Origin: Citrobacter youngae ATCC 29220
GTDB lineage: Bacteria; Pseudomonadota; Gammaproteobacteria; Enterobacterales; Enterobacteriaceae
Assembly (NCBI RefSeq): GCF_000155975.1
Contig: NZ_GG730299.1
Coordinates: forward strand, 2,332,104 to 2,396,103
DNA: 64,000 nt
Reading direction: 5' to 3'
The notes below the pieces were generated by a model. It did no database searches, was not told the origin of the DNA, and saw nothing but the letters and a program-made list of their open reading frames with translations. Shown piece by piece: positions 20,297-31,183 of the stretch; the first letter of the stretch is position 1, and each line of letters begins with the position of its first letter. Position numbers and translations under genes: made by a program.

Positions 20297-21214
20297 ATGC
20301 TCATTTTCATTCCTATTCTTATTTTTGTCGCGCTGGTGATCGTCGGCGCAGGCGTCAAAATCGTCCCGCAGGGATATCAGTGGACGGTAGAACGTTTTGG
20401 CCGTTACACCAAGACTCTGCAACCGGGGTTAAGCCTTGTTGTACCGTTCATGGACCGCATTGGCCGCAAGATCAACATGATGGAGCAGGTGCTTGATATC
20501 CCTTCTCAGGAAGTCATCTCTAAAGACAACGCCAACGTCGCGATTGATGCCGTCTGCTTTATTCAGGTGATCGACGCGCCGAAAGCGGCGTATGAAGTCA
20601 GCAACCTGGAACTGGCGATCATCAACCTGACCATGACCAACATTCGTACCGTTCTCGGTTCTATGGAACTTGATGAAATGCTCTCCCAGCGCGACAACAT
20701 CAACACGCGGCTGCTGCATATCGTTGATGAAGCCACGAATCCCTGGGGCATCAAAATCACCCGTATTGAGATTCGCGACGTGCGTCCTCCGGCAGAGCTT
20801 ATTGAAGCGATGAATGCGCAGATGAAAGCCGAACGTACCAAGCGCGCTTATATTCTTGAAGCCGAGGGGATCCGTCAGGCAGAAATCGTCAAAGCCGAAG
20901 GTGAGAAGCAGTCGAAAATCCTTATCGCGGAAGGGGAACGCCAGTCCGCGTTTTTACAGGCTGAAGCGCGTGAACGTTCCGCGGAAGCGGAGGCCCGCGC
21001 AACGCAGATGGTTTCTGAGGCCATTGCCGCCGGGGATATTCAGGCCGTGAACTACTTCGTGGCGCAGAAATACACCGAAGCGCTACAGCACATCGGTTCG
21101 TCGAATAACAGCAAAGTGGTGATGATGCCGCTGGATGCCAGCAGCCTGATGGGCTCTATTGCCGGGATCGCGGAACTGGTTAAGGACAGCGCCAGCGAGC
21201 GGAAAAAATCATGA
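20297..21214 (+). CDS. qmcA: SPFH/stomatin-family membrane protein QmcA
   Basis: A 305-residue protein with one N-terminal membrane segment (residues about 2-20) and an SPFH domain ([22 protein letters not shown] onward). A long charged alanine-rich coiled coil runs from about 180 to 245. Known: QmcA multimerises in membrane microdomains and overproduction suppresses an ftsH htpX double defect. It overlaps ybbJ by four bases (ATGA). Confidence 0.95.
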   Translation: MLIFIPILIFVALVIVGAGVKIVPQGYQWTVERFGRYTKTLQPGLSLVVPFMDRIGRKINMMEQVLDIPSQEVISKDNANVAIDAVCFIQVIDAPKAAYEVSNLELAIINLTMTNIRTVLGSMELDEMLSQRDNINTRLLHIVDEATNPWGIKITRIEIRDVRPPAELIEAMNAQMKAERTKRAYILEAEGIRQAEIVKAEGEKQSKILIAEGERQSAFLQAEARERSAEAEARATQMVSEAIAAGDIQAVNYFVAQKYTEALQHIGSSNNSKVVMMPLDASSLMGSIAGIAELVKDSASERKKS

Positions 21215-21669
21215 TAGCGATGATTCTGGTGCACCCGCACATCTTCTGGCTCAGCCTCGGCGGTTTGCTACTTGCCGCCGAGATGCTGGGCGGCAACGGT
21301 TATTTGCTATGGAGCGGCGTGGCAGCGGTGATAACCGGACTGATGGTTTGGCTCGTCCCGCTCGACTGGGCGTGGCAGGGAACGATGTTCGCCCTACTCA
21401 CCCTGCTGGCGGCCTGGCTATGGTGGAAGTGGCTGGCAAAACGCGTTCAGCAGCAGAAACCCGCCGACAGCCATCTTAACCAGCGCGGTCAGCAGCTGGT
21501 TGGCCGTCGATTCATTCTGGAAACCGCCCTGGTCAATGGCCGCGGACATATGCGCGTCGGCGACAGCTCCTGGCCCGTCAGCGCCCGCGACGATTTAAGC
21601 GCGGGAACGCAGGTTGAAGTCATTGCCGTTGAGGGAATAACCCTGATTATCAAAGCGATATCACACTAA
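21211..21669 (+). CDS. ybbJ: NfeD-like inner membrane protein YbbJ
   Basis: A 152-residue NfeD-family protein: three membrane segments in the first 75 residues, then a small OB-fold domain ([32 protein letters not shown]). NfeD-like proteins work with their stomatin partners; here qmcA is immediately upstream with an ATGA overlap. 20 bases separate it from the next gene. Confidence 0.93.
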   Translation: MIAMILVHPHIFWLSLGGLLLAAEMLGGNGYLLWSGVAAVITGLMVWLVPLDWAWQGTMFALLTLLAAWLWWKWLAKRVQQQKPADSHLNQRGQQLVGRRFILETALVNGRGHMRVGDSSWPVSARDDLSAGTQVEVIAVEGITLIIKAISH

Positions 21670-21689
21670 ATTCTACAGGAGTTCAGACT

Positions 21690-23843
21690 ATGTTCAGGAA
21701 GACGTCTCTCGCCGTTGCCCTTTGTTCGTTGCTGGCGGGCGCGCCGCAGGCATTCGCCTCCTTCGATATGGAAGACTGCAAATGGAGCGACGACAGCTGC
21801 CTGCTGAAAGGAACGCCGACCTTTAATCCGGAAAACGATAGTCGCGATAACCTGCTGCGACTGTTGAGCCAGGAAAAATCATTTGATCTCCCCGTGCAGT
21901 CGATGCCTGAAGATATTACCCGCTCCCGCGATTTCTATTTTGCGTATCACCCGCAGTGGGATCAGGCTGCCCCGCAGCCAGCGGCAGCTTCGGCGCAAAG
22001 CGAAGATACCACTCTGACTCAGCAACTGGCCGCTCTGGACATTGAACCTCCGTCCTTTGCCAACCAGAACGGTTATGATAATGACCTGGAAAACCGTTAT
22101 GTTTCGAATAATCGCCAGAGCGTAAGCCAGTTTATCGCTGCGCTGATGGCGGACGCGACGTTAAATACCGACCAGCGCCGGTTACTTGCGCAAGCGCGCC
22201 TGGATTTATGGGGTCGTGCGACCAAAGAACAGATCGCCGAATCTCTTGCCGCACTTCCGGCTGATTCGACTTCACTGCTGTACAAAACCTATCTGACCGG
22301 CGCCGCGCATTTTTACGATCAAAATTACGAAGGGGCCGAGCATGACTTCACGATCGTACTGCATAACGGCTCCCCCTGGCTGATGGAAACCGCGCAATAC
22401 ATGCTGATGCGCACCGCGCTAAACAAAAGCAGTAAGTATAGCGACGGGCAGTACGGCGATTTTAATATCGATAATATCAACCGCAAAGACGCCGCTCAGG
22501 CGCAAAAAGAGGCGCAGAACTATCTGCAACGCTGGCCGCAAGGACGCTACGCCGATTCCACGCGCGGTATGCTGCGCCGCATCAACTGGTATTTACAGGC
22601 GTGGCCGCAGCTGGCCGGGTTGTATGAGCAGACGCTCCAGCAGGCGGCTGACGCGCAGCAGCTGCGTAAAATCGTCATCGAATACGATAATGTCTACGGC
22701 ATGGCGTTCTACGAGCAATCCGTGCTGGAAGCCTTCCCCGATGCGCCGCGAGTCAGCTACATCGAACTGTTACGCGCGCTGCGTCTGAATAGCGATAACA
22801 AACCCACGCTGACCCAGGCGCAACTCGACGCCAGCAAGCCGGTGTTTGAGCAGAGCCAAAAACTGCCGCTGTGGCGCGATCTGCAACTGAATCTGTGGCT
22901 GGCGACGGGCAACTACGCGGCGATTATTCAGGCGGTCGCGCCAGCGCAGAAACTGGCACCGCGCGATACGCTGGCCTTCAGCGAACAGGTGCTGTACGGC
23001 GAAGCGCTGATGGGCCAGAAGAATTGGGCCGCGGCGCGTGATTTCTGGCAGCAGTTGCTGACTCTCAGCCAGGACAACGAACAGCGGCAGTATGTACAGG
23101 CGAAACTGGCCGCCACGCTGGTCTACAGCGGCAACGTGGCGGCAATCTTCGCCCCGGAAAGCGCCGTGACCAACCTGCGTTTTCGCTCGCAGGTGCTGAA
23201 AACACAGGCCACACCGGAACAGCTGCGTCAGCAGGCCGTCCATGGGACCAATAACGAAGAGCGTACCATCGCCCTGCATACGCTGCTGGTACGGGATCTT
23301 ACCGAGAATCGTTTTGGTGACTGGTTAAACGATAAAAAGCTTGTCAGCGACATCACGCCGCCGGTCATTGACGAGGCGTTTAACGACGTCAACCTGAGCA
23401 CTTTTGACTGGAACGGCGATGCGGCTCAGGCCGGTTACACCTGCCGCAGCCTCAATGAAACGGTAACGGCCCTGAACAAAAAAGCGGATGATGCCCACGC
23501 ACTGAACTGTTTAGGTGAATTTTTCCGCACCACGCAAACGCATGTCGATCTGTGGAAAAACAGCACCGGCAACGATGTGCTTGAAGCCGCAATTTCTCGT
23601 AAACAACCGTTCGGCCAGTTCGACAGGCAGAGTTACTATCAGCAGGTAATCACCTCACCGACCGCCGAAGTCGAAGATAAGAGCTTCGCGCTGTATCGCG
23701 CCATCATGTGCTATGCGCCATCTGGCTCTAACGAATGTGGCGGTGAAGACGTGGATAAACTGCAGCGTAAGGGCTGGTTCACCCAACTGAAAACGCAGTA
23801 TCCGGGAAGCCCGTGGGCGCAAAAACTCAAATATTACTGGTAA
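21690..23843 (+). CDS. Large exported helical-repeat protein of unknown function, first gene of an unnamed pair
   Basis: A 717-residue protein with a clear Sec signal peptide (MFRKTSLAVALCSLLAG..AFA, cut near residue 23). The mature chain is strongly alpha-helical with tetratricopeptide-like stretches (YDQNYEGAEHDF, ALMGQKNWAAARDFWQQLL). It has six cysteines in three close pairs (30/37, 585/607, 674/683), consistent with disulphides in the periplasm. It starts after AGGAG, 20 bases downstream of ybbJ, and overlaps the next gene by 31 bases. I do not recognise a named family; K-12 lacks it at this position. It is intact, with codon use like its neighbours. Confidence 0.87.
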   Translation: MFRKTSLAVALCSLLAGAPQAFASFDMEDCKWSDDSCLLKGTPTFNPENDSRDNLLRLLSQEKSFDLPVQSMPEDITRSRDFYFAYHPQWDQAAPQPAAASAQSEDTTLTQQLAALDIEPPSFANQNGYDNDLENRYVSNNRQSVSQFIAALMADATLNTDQRRLLAQARLDLWGRATKEQIAESLAALPADSTSLLYKTYLTGAAHFYDQNYEGAEHDFTIVLHNGSPWLMETAQYMLMRTALNKSSKYSDGQYGDFNIDNINRKDAAQAQKEAQNYLQRWPQGRYADSTRGMLRRINWYLQAWPQLAGLYEQTLQQAADAQQLRKIVIEYDNVYGMAFYEQSVLEAFPDAPRVSYIELLRALRLNSDNKPTLTQAQLDASKPVFEQSQKLPLWRDLQLNLWLATGNYAAIIQAVAPAQKLAPRDTLAFSEQVLYGEALMGQKNWAAARDFWQQLLTLSQDNEQRQYVQAKLAATLVYSGNVAAIFAPESAVTNLRFRSQVLKTQATPEQLRQQAVHGTNNEERTIALHTLLVRDLTENRFGDWLNDKKLVSDITPPVIDEAFNDVNLSTFDWNGDAAQAGYTCRSLNETVTALNKKADDAHALNCLGEFFRTTQTHVDLWKNSTGNDVLEAAISRKQPFGQFDRQSYYQQVITSPTAEVEDKSFALYRAIMCYAPSGSNECGGEDVDKLQRKGWFTQLKTQYPGSPWAQKLKYYW

Positions 23844-24529
23844 CCGCGCTGCTGGTCGGTCAGGTACAGGCGACGGATGTCGTCACCGCGCGTGACCATC
23901 CGGCCTTCTGGCTGTGGTCCGGAGTGAAAGCCAGTGACGAGCTGAAAAACGCGCAAACGGTCTATCTGCACCAGGGCGAGGTGCTGGTTCGCTCGGGTGA
24001 TGTGGTTTTCCAGCGTCTCGGACTGCCGGTCAGTCGTCTGACGTTTCCCTCAATCTGGCTGACGGTCCGCTTTACCACCCTCGACGTTCCGGAGGCGATC
24101 CCGGCGCGCATTATACGGTTGATGCAACGCTGGCAGTCGACCGGGAACCACGTCGTCGGCCTGCAGGTGGATTTTGACGCCGCGACCCACCAGCTTGCCG
24201 ATTACGCCCGTTTTCTACAGCAGCTACGCCAACGGCTACCGGCCGAGTTTGCGCTTGGCGTGACCGGACTACTGGATTGGGCCAAAACGGGCGACGTCGC
24301 CACGCTGAACGCGCTGGCGATCGATGAACTGGTGGTGCAGAGCTATCAAGGGCGTCACACGGTGACGAATTACCAGGCGTATCTGCCCGCACTCAGCCGC
24401 CTGCGCATTCCCTTTAAGCTGGGGCTGGTGCAAAACGGTAGCCGGGATCCACAGGCTGAAGCGAAGCTTGAGAAATCCCCGTGGTACCGCGGCACGGTGG
24501 TGTTTATGCTCAATCCCTCTCGCCGTTAA
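23813..24529 (+). CDS. Exported DUF3142-type protein, possible TIM-barrel glycoside-hydrolase-like fold
   Basis: GTG start at 23813, inside the preceding gene; 238 residues with a signal peptide ending GQVQA. The domain resembles DUF3142: [15 protein letters not shown] at the start, then [26 protein letters not shown] and [11 protein letters not shown]. The pattern of an acidic DFD strand end, a helix and a following hydrophobic strand is like the GH18/DUF4015 barrel class, but I see no confirmed catalytic pair, so activity is inference. It is translationally coupled to the helical-repeat protein, implying joint action in the periplasm. Confidence 0.82.
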   Translation: MGAKTQILLVTALLVGQVQATDVVTARDHPAFWLWSGVKASDELKNAQTVYLHQGEVLVRSGDVVFQRLGLPVSRLTFPSIWLTVRFTTLDVPEAIPARIIRLMQRWQSTGNHVVGLQVDFDAATHQLADYARFLQQLRQRLPAEFALGVTGLLDWAKTGDVATLNALAIDELVVQSYQGRHTVTNYQAYLPALSRLRIPFKLGLVQNGSRDPQAEAKLEKSPWYRGTVVFMLNPSRR

Positions 24530-24936
24530 GCCTTCGCTTTGTGATGGCAGCAGCCGGAAAGGTTATCCATGATCGGGCATTCGGCGCTGTCATCGCCAGG
24601 GCAGCTCTCCGCCAGCGCCAGCAAATGCAGCCGCATGGCCTGCAGCTCGCTGATATGCCGCTCGATGTCCGCTACTTTTTCTAACGTACGCTTTTTCACA
24701 TCCGCGCTGTGACGCGCCGGATCGTTAAACAGGTTTACCAGCTCACCGCACTCTTCCAGGTTAAAACCAACCTGCCGCGCCTGGCGCAGCAGCGTCAGTT
24801 CATTCAGATGCTGTTGGTTGTATGTGCGATAACCATTTTCGCTACGCAGCGGCGGCGTCACTAACCCTTTTTCTTCATAAAAGCGTATGGCTTTGCTGGT
24901 TAAACCGGTTTTTTTAGCAACATCGGATATATTCAT
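24526..24936 (-). CDS. cueR: Copper-responsive MerR-family activator CueR
   Basis: A 136-residue dimeric regulator. The N-terminal winged helix starts [21 protein letters not shown], a long dimer helix spans about 80-110, and the Cu(I) loop has Cys112 and Cys120 ([10 protein letters not shown]). It ends with a CCHH cluster. CueR distorts the 19-bp spacer promoter of copA, divergently placed here, and that of cueO elsewhere. Its 3' end overlaps the convergent DUF3142 gene by four bases. Confidence 0.97.
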   Translation of the reverse strand: MNISDVAKKTGLTSKAIRFYEEKGLVTPPLRSENGYRTYNQQHLNELTLLRQARQVGFNLEECGELVNLFNDPARHSADVKKRTLEKVADIERHISELQAMRLHLLALAESCPGDDSAECPIMDNLSGCCHHKAKA

Positions 24937-24949
24937 CTCTTCTCCCTTG

Positions 24950-24970
24950 ACCTTCCCCTAGATGGAAGGT
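24950..24970 (+). promoter_or_regulatory. CueR operator in the copA promoter
   Basis: Inverted half-sites ACCTTCC and GGAAGGT separated by seven bases, lying between a TTGACC -35 element and a downstream -10-like sequence. This is the long-spacer MerR-type promoter found at E. coli copA. Confidence 0.93.
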
Positions 24971-25045
24971 TTAACCTTTATAACAGTTAGTCAAAACGAT
25001 TGCCAAGGTCAATAAGTAACCGACCACTCATAGAGGAAATTTGTT

Positions 25046-25257
25046 ATGTCTCAAACAATCGATCTAACCCTGGACGGCCTGTCCTGCGGTCACTGCGTAA
25101 AACGCGTTAAAGAAAGTCTGGAACAACGCCCGGACGTTGAGCAAGCGGATGTCACCGTGACAGAAGCGCACGTCACCGGGAGCGCCAGCGCACAAGCGCT
25201 GATTGAAACCATTAAACAAGCCGGTTACGGCGCGGAGTTAAGCCACCCAAAGGCTAA
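25046..25257 (+). CDS. copA(Z): Copper chaperone CopA(Z), truncated product of a -1 frameshift in copA
   Basis: The heptamer CCCAAAG at 25246-25252 covers codons Pro68-Lys69 (CAC CCA AAG). A -1 slip re-pairs as CCC AAA, adds one Gly codon (GGC) and meets TAA at 25255-25257, giving a 70-residue protein that is only the first metal-binding domain. This is the same arrangement, length and ending as reported for E. coli copA, where the product acts as a soluble Cu(I) chaperone. I did not fold the downstream RNA; in E. coli a structure there promotes slipping. Confidence 0.85.
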
Positions 25258-27547
25258 ACCGCTGGCGGAGTCATCAATCCCGTCGGAAGCACTGGCAGCG
25301 GTCCCTTCCGAGCTTCCGGCAGCTACGGCTGATGATGACAGCCAACAGTTGCTGTTAAACGGCATGAGCTGCGCCAGCTGTGTTACCCGCGTACAAGATG
25401 CTCTGCAAAGCGTACCGGGCGTCACGCAGGCACGGGTAAACCTGGCGGAGCGTACTGCGCTGGTAATGGGCAGTGCGTCCGCCGAAGAATTAGTGAAAGC
25501 GGTGGAGAAAGCGGGCTACGGCGCAGAAGCCATTGAAGATGACGTGAAGCGCCGCGAGCGCCAGCAGGAAACCGCCGTGGCGACCATGAAACGTTTTCGC
25601 TGGCAGGCCGCCGTCGCGCTGCTGCTGGGCGTACCGGTCATGGTGTGGGGAATGATTGGCGACAACATGATGGTGAGTGACGACAACCGCAGCCTGTGGC
25701 TGGCGATTGGTCTGGCGACGCTTGCCGTGATGGTTTTCGCGGGCGGTCACTTTTATCGCAATGCGTGGAAAAGCCTGATGAACGGCACCGCGACCATGGA
25801 TACGCTGGTGGCGCTGGGTACGGGGGTGGCATGGCTCTATTCCATGAGCGTCAACCTCTGGCCGCAGTGGTTCCCGATGGAAGCGCGACACCTCTATTAT
25901 GAAGCCAGTGCGATGATTATCGGTCTGATTAACCTCGGACATATGCTGGAAGCGCGGGCTCGCCAGCGCTCGTCAAAAGCACTGGAAAAACTGCTCGATC
26001 TGACACCGCCAACCGCACGCGTCGTCACCGACGAAGGTGAAAAGAGTGTGCCGCTGGCAGACGTTCAGGCGGGAATGTTACTGCGCCTGACGACCGGCGA
26101 CCGGGTTCCGGTCGATGGCGAAATCACTCAGGGTGAAGCCTGGCTGGATGAAGCCATGCTGACCGGGGAGCCGATCCCGCAGCAAAAAGGCGAAGGCGAT
26201 AGCGTCCACGCCGGTACGGTCGTACAGGACGGCAGCGTGCTATTCCGCGCCAGCGCCGTTGGCAGCCACACCACGCTGTCGCGCATTATTCGCATGGTGC
26301 GCCAGGCGCAAAGCAGCAAACCGGAAATTGGCAAACTGGCCGACCGCATCTCCTCGGTGTTCGTTCCGGTGGTGGTGGTCATTGCGCTGGTTAGCGCAGC
26401 AATCTGGTATTTCTTCGGTCCGGCGCCGCAAATTGTTTATACGCTGGTGATTGCCACCACCGTTCTGATTATCGCCTGCCCTTGCGCCCTGGGCCTGGCG
26501 ACGCCGATGTCGATTATTTCCGGCGTTGGGCGCGCCGCTGAGTTTGGCGTACTGGTACGCGATGCCGATGCGCTGCAGCGCGCCAGCACGCTCGACACCA
26601 TTGTATTTGATAAAACCGGGACGCTGACTGAAGGTAAGCCACAGGTTGTCGCCATCAAAACCTTTGGCACTACCGATGAAGCGCTGGCAATACGTCTGGC
26701 AGCGGCCCTTGAACAGGGTTCCAGCCACCCGCTGGCCAGAGCGATTCTGGACAAAGCCGGTGATGTCACGCTGCCGCAGGTCAACGGTTTCCGTACGCTG
26801 CGCGGTTTGGGCGTCAGTGGTGAAACGGAAGGACATGCGCTGCTGCTGGGCAACCAGGCGCTGCTCAATGAACAGCAGGTAGATACCACTGAAATGGAGG
26901 CCGAAATCACCGCTCAGGCTTCCCAGGGTTCAACTCCGGTCCTGTTGGCGATTGACGGTAAAGCCGCGGCCCTGTTAGCGGTACGCGATCCGCTGCGCGG
27001 CGACAGCGTGGCAGCGCTCCAGCGTCTGCATCGCGCCGGGTATCGTCTGGTGATGCTCACCGGTGATAACCCAACCACCGCCAATGCCATTGCCAAAGAG
27101 GCGGGTATTGATGAGGTGATTGCGGGCGTTCTGCCGGATGGAAAAGCCGAGGCAATTAAGCGTTTGCAAAGCCAGGGTCGTCAGGTTGCCATGGTCGGCG
27201 ACGGGATCAACGATGCGCCTGCGCTGGCTCAGGCCGATGTCGGGATTGCCATGGGCGGCGGCAGCGATGTGGCGATTGAAACTGCTGCCATTACGCTGAT
27301 GCGTCACAGCCTGATGGGCGTTGCGGATGCGCTGTCTATCTCACGGGCAACGCTACGCAATATGAAGCAGAACCTGCTGGGCGCGTTTATCTATAACAGC
27401 ATCGGTATTCCCGTTGCCGCGGGGATCCTGTGGCCGTTCACCGGAACGCTGCTGAATCCGGTGGTTGCCGGGGCGGCGATGGCGCTCTCCTCCATTACCG
27501 TGGTGAGCAACGCTAACCGACTGCTGCGCTTCAAACCGAAAGAGTAA
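25046..27547 (+). CDS. copA: Cu(I)-exporting P1B-type ATPase CopA
   Basis: An 833-residue inner-membrane pump that exports Cu(I) to the periplasm. Two N-terminal heavy-metal domains carry GLSCGHC (Cys14, Cys17) and GMSCASC (near 110). Then come the membrane helices, the actuator TGEP loop, the ion-site [12 protein letters not shown] (CPC near 480), the phosphorylation motif [13 protein letters not shown] in SSHPLARA, and the [12 protein letters not shown] hinge. Expression should be CueR-driven. The gene contains a programmed -1 frameshift site (see next entry). Confidence 0.98.
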   Translation: MSQTIDLTLDGLSCGHCVKRVKESLEQRPDVEQADVTVTEAHVTGSASAQALIETIKQAGYGAELSHPKAKPLAESSIPSEALAAVPSELPAATADDDSQQLLLNGMSCASCVTRVQDALQSVPGVTQARVNLAERTALVMGSASAEELVKAVEKAGYGAEAIEDDVKRRERQQETAVATMKRFRWQAAVALLLGVPVMVWGMIGDNMMVSDDNRSLWLAIGLATLAVMVFAGGHFYRNAWKSLMNGTATMDTLVALGTGVAWLYSMSVNLWPQWFPMEARHLYYEASAMIIGLINLGHMLEARARQRSSKALEKLLDLTPPTARVVTDEGEKSVPLADVQAGMLLRLTTGDRVPVDGEITQGEAWLDEAMLTGEPIPQQKGEGDSVHAGTVVQDGSVLFRASAVGSHTTLSRIIRMVRQAQSSKPEIGKLADRISSVFVPVVVVIALVSAAIWYFFGPAPQIVYTLVIATTVLIIACPCALGLATPMSIISGVGRAAEFGVLVRDADALQRASTLDTIVFDKTGTLTEGKPQVVAIKTFGTTDEALAIRLAAALEQGSSHPLARAILDKAGDVTLPQVNGFRTLRGLGVSGETEGHALLLGNQALLNEQQVDTTEMEAEITAQASQGSTPVLLAIDGKAAALLAVRDPLRGDSVAALQRLHRAGYRLVMLTGDNPTTANAIAKEAGIDEVIAGVLPDGKAEAIKRLQSQGRQVAMVGDGINDAPALAQADVGIAMGGGSDVAIETAAITLMRHSLMGVADALSISRATLRNMKQNLLGAFIYNSIGIPVAAGILWPFTGTLLNPVVAGAAMALSSITVVSNANRLLRFKPKE

Positions 27548-27552
27548 CTCCT

Positions 27553-27640
27553 TGCCGAGTGGCGCTCACGCTTATCCGGTCTACAATGTGCAGGTCGCAT
27601 TGTAGGCCGGGTAAGACGATTTGCCGTCGCTCTCCGGCAA
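27553..27640. repeat. REP pair between copA and ybaP
   Basis: TGCCGAGTGGCGCTCACGC..TTATCCGGTCTAC and GTAGGCCGGGTAAGACG..GCTCTCCGGC in opposite orientations, six bases after the copA stop. Confidence 0.87.
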
Positions 27641-27700
27641 TTCACGCATTGCACCTTCCTAGACCACGCGCTAGCATGGAAGTCTACTTAGGGAGGCCGT

Positions 27701-28493
27701 ATGGATCTGTTGTACCGGGTAAAAAACTTTTTCACCGCGCTACGCGGCAACCGCTATACCTGGCCTGCCATCGACATCTCCTTGCCCGGCAACCGCCATT
27801 TTCATCTGATTGGCAGTATCCACATGGGTAGCCGTGATATGGCGCCTCTGCCAGCCAAATTACTCAAAAAGCTCAACCGGGCCGATGCGCTGATTGTCGA
27901 AGCCGATGTTTCAGGCGACGACGCGCCGTTTGCCAACCTTCCGTCCTTTGCCGCCCTGGAAGAGCGCATCAGCACAGCGCAGTTAGATAATCTGCATAAA
28001 GTCACCAGCGAATTAGGTATTTCCCCTTCCCTGTTATCGACGCAACCCTTGTGGCAAATCGCCATGGTATTACAGGCGACACAGGCGCAACAGCTGGGTT
28101 TGCGGGCGGAATATGGGATCGATTACCAACTGCTGAAAGCGGCAAAACAGGCGGATAAACCGGTGATCGAGCTGGAAGGCGCATCCAGCCAAATCGAGCT
28201 GTTATGCCAGTTACCCGATAACGGCCTGGCGCTACTGGACGATACGCTGACGCACTGGCATACCAACGCCAGGTTGCTGCAACAAATGATGGGCTGGTGG
28301 CTTAAAACGCCGCCGCGCAATAGCGAACTGACGCTTCCCAATACCTTCAGCCAGTCGCTGTATGACGTGTTAATGCATCAGCGCAATGTCGCCTGGCGCG
28401 ATCGACTCAGGACGCTGCCCGCCGGGCATTATGTGGTGGCGGTAGGCGCACTGCACCTGTATGGGGAAGGGAATTTGCCGGAGATGTTACGGT

Positions 28494-28495
<2 letters not shown>
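27701..28495 (+). CDS. ybaP: TraB/GumN-family protein YbaP
   Basis: A 264-residue protein of the TraB/GumN (TIKI-like) family. Conserved blocks are the first GX2H motif (IGSIHMGSRDM near residue 43), LIVEADVS, and a second GX2H motif near the C-terminus (VAVGALHLYGEGNL). TIKI relatives are metal-dependent proteases, so a metal-site hydrolase is plausible but not shown. There is no convincing signal peptide. ATG at 27701 follows GGGAGG. Its stop overlaps the 3' end of the opposite-strand sRNA ChiX. Confidence 0.92.
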
Positions 28496-29176
<681 letters not shown>

Positions 29177-29190
29177 GCGGTTTTAGCATG

Positions 29191-29224
29191 GTGCCCGATG
29201 ACGCTACGCAAATCAGGCCTACAT
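29191..29224. repeat. Single REP-like unit after ybaK
   Basis: GTGCCCGATGACGCTACGCAAATCAGGCCTAC is a degenerate single REP unit 15 bases after the ybaK stop. Confidence 0.65.
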
Positions 29225-29236
29225 ACGAATACTCTA

Positions 29237-29356
29237 CAGGGCGTTATTGGTGAAGGCAGTTTGGACGCGGCCAGCGCGCAGGAACCGGAGCGTACATGTA
29301 GTACGTGAGGATTCCGAGCACTGCCCGCGTTCAAAATGGCGAACAAAATAGCCCTG
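29237..29356. repeat. 120-bp imperfect palindrome between ybaK and ushA
   Basis: The segment reads CAGGGC at the left and GCCCTG at the right, with matching inner blocks: GGACGCGG with CGCGTTC, GGCCAGC/GCAGG with GCACTGCCC, GGAACCGG with GGATTCC, and a central CGTACATGTAGTACG. It fits a dispersed enterobacterial intergenic repeat (boxC- or ERIC-like), though I cannot fix the class by eye. It ends one base before the ushA stop, between convergent genes. Confidence 0.75.
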
Positions 29357-31009
29357 TTACTGCCAGCTCACCTCGCCCTTCGGCTCATACGCACCGGCAT
29401 CCAGCGGTGAGTTCTTCTGCACGTACTCTTTCAGCACTTCCGCATCAATAAAACCGGTATTCACGTAGCCTGGCTTGTTATCAATTCGCGGATAGCCATC
29501 GCCGCCGGTAGCGTTAAAGCTCAGCGTCGCCATGCGATAGGTTTTAGCCGGGTCAACGGGTTCGCCTTTGATTTTCAGATCGTTAAGCTTGCCGTCTTTC
29601 GCCACAAAGCTAACGTTAGCAAACTGCGGATAGGCCCCGGAGTCCGGCTTCATTTGCGCCACGGCGGTCAGGTAGTCAATCACCTCTTTCCCGCTCATGT
29701 CGGCATACACCACGATGTTGCCGAACGGCTGCACCTTCAGCACGCTCTTATAGGTGATATCGCCGCCTTCGATGGAATCACGGATACCGCCGCCGCTCAT
29801 CACGCCAAAATCAGCGCTGGTCCGCGCCATTTGCGCAGCCAGCAGCAAATGCCCCATATTGGTCTGTACGAAACGAACTTTGCTACGGTCGCCTTCGAGA
29901 CGCGCATTGACGCTGCCAATTTTCACGTCGAGCTGCGCCTTACCTTTATTCTGGAATGGCGTCAGCAGCGAGAGCATTTGCTGATTCTCAGCAATTTCCG
30001 GGGTGTAAAGTACGCGCTCACTTTTACCGTTGTCCCAGGTCACTTTTTTCTTCAGGTTGACGGGGATGAGCTGGTAGTTAACCATTTTCATTTCGCCGTT
30101 ACGGAACTCAAAGTCCGCCCGGCCCACGTATTTCCCCCACTCATGCGCTTGTACAATCCAGATGCCATTTTGCTTATCTGGCGCACACGGCGTCCCCGGT
30201 ACGTAATCAACCTGCTTCTTGTTTTCCGAGGCCATACACACCGGATCCTGTGAGTGACCACCCACAATCATCGCCAGCGAACCCGCCGGCAGGCTACGCG
30301 CCATTTCTACGTCGCCAGGGGCGTTCGAGCCGTGATTGCCATTGTCATAGTGTCCCATATGGGTAGCCGCGATAATGATGTCTGGTTTCTCAGTCACATT
30401 GAGTTCCTGGATAACCAGTTTGGCTTCATCGGCAGGTTTGCGGAACTCAATATCGGTGAAGAACTCCGGGTTACCAATTTTTGCCGTATCGTCAGTGGTT
30501 AAACCCAGTACGGCAATTTTTAAATCCTGACGCTTAAAGATGGCCCACGGCTTAAACAAACGCTCGCCGGTGCTTTTCTGATAGATATTGGCCGAGAGAA
30601 ACGGAAATTTGGACCATTTTTCCTGCTGGCGCAATACGGTCAGCGGATTATCAAACTCGTGGTTTCCGACCGCCATCGCGTCATAGCCAATCAGGTTCAT
30701 GCCGCGAAAATCAGGTTCCGCATCCTGCAGATCGGACTCCGGTACGCCGGTATTAATATCACCGCCGGAAAGCAACAGTACGCTGCCCCCTTCCGCGGCC
30801 ACCTCTTTACGAATACCGTCCACCAGCGTTTTTTGCGCCGCCAGCCCGTATTCCCCATATTCGCTGCGCCAGAAGTGACCGTGATGATCGTTGGTATGCA
30901 GAATGGTTATTTTGTAGGTTTTATCTTTTTCGTACGCCTGCGCAGGCTGACCCGCCAGCGCAAATGCGGCTAATAGCGCCAGCGCCACGCCCCGTTTCAA
31001 AAACGTCAT
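29357..31009 (-). CDS. ushA: Periplasmic 5'-nucleotidase / UDP-sugar hydrolase UshA
   Basis: A 550-residue secreted enzyme that degrades nucleotides and UDP-sugars for salvage. It has a signal peptide (ALLAAFALAGQPAQA), then the two-metal metallophosphatase domain: LHTNDHHGHFW, SGGDINTG, GNHEFDNPL, THMGHYDNG and GGHSQ. The C-terminal 5'-nucleotidase domain binds substrate (FNATGGDGYPRI). Two Cys (VCMASE..TPCAPD) match the known disulphide. The gene is intact. Confidence 0.97.
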   Translation of the reverse strand: MTFLKRGVALALLAAFALAGQPAQAYEKDKTYKITILHTNDHHGHFWRSEYGEYGLAAQKTLVDGIRKEVAAEGGSVLLLSGGDINTGVPESDLQDAEPDFRGMNLIGYDAMAVGNHEFDNPLTVLRQQEKWSKFPFLSANIYQKSTGERLFKPWAIFKRQDLKIAVLGLTTDDTAKIGNPEFFTDIEFRKPADEAKLVIQELNVTEKPDIIIAATHMGHYDNGNHGSNAPGDVEMARSLPAGSLAMIVGGHSQDPVCMASENKKQVDYVPGTPCAPDKQNGIWIVQAHEWGKYVGRADFEFRNGEMKMVNYQLIPVNLKKKVTWDNGKSERVLYTPEIAENQQMLSLLTPFQNKGKAQLDVKIGSVNARLEGDRSKVRFVQTNMGHLLLAAQMARTSADFGVMSGGGIRDSIEGGDITYKSVLKVQPFGNIVVYADMSGKEVIDYLTAVAQMKPDSGAYPQFANVSFVAKDGKLNDLKIKGEPVDPAKTYRMATLSFNATGGDGYPRIDNKPGYVNTGFIDAEVLKEYVQKNSPLDAGAYEPKGEVSWQ

Positions 31010-31183
31010 ATTTCTCTCCCTGAGCCAAAATCAACGACTGAAATTACAATGATATGAAATAATAGTCGAAAATGTTTTCAGAAATGAGACTTCCTTCAAA
31101 CACCTTCCGCAGGTATGTTAGTCAGGTAATAATAACAAAATAGATTACCCTCATAATCGCAACCCAAACAGAAGTGACTTTCT

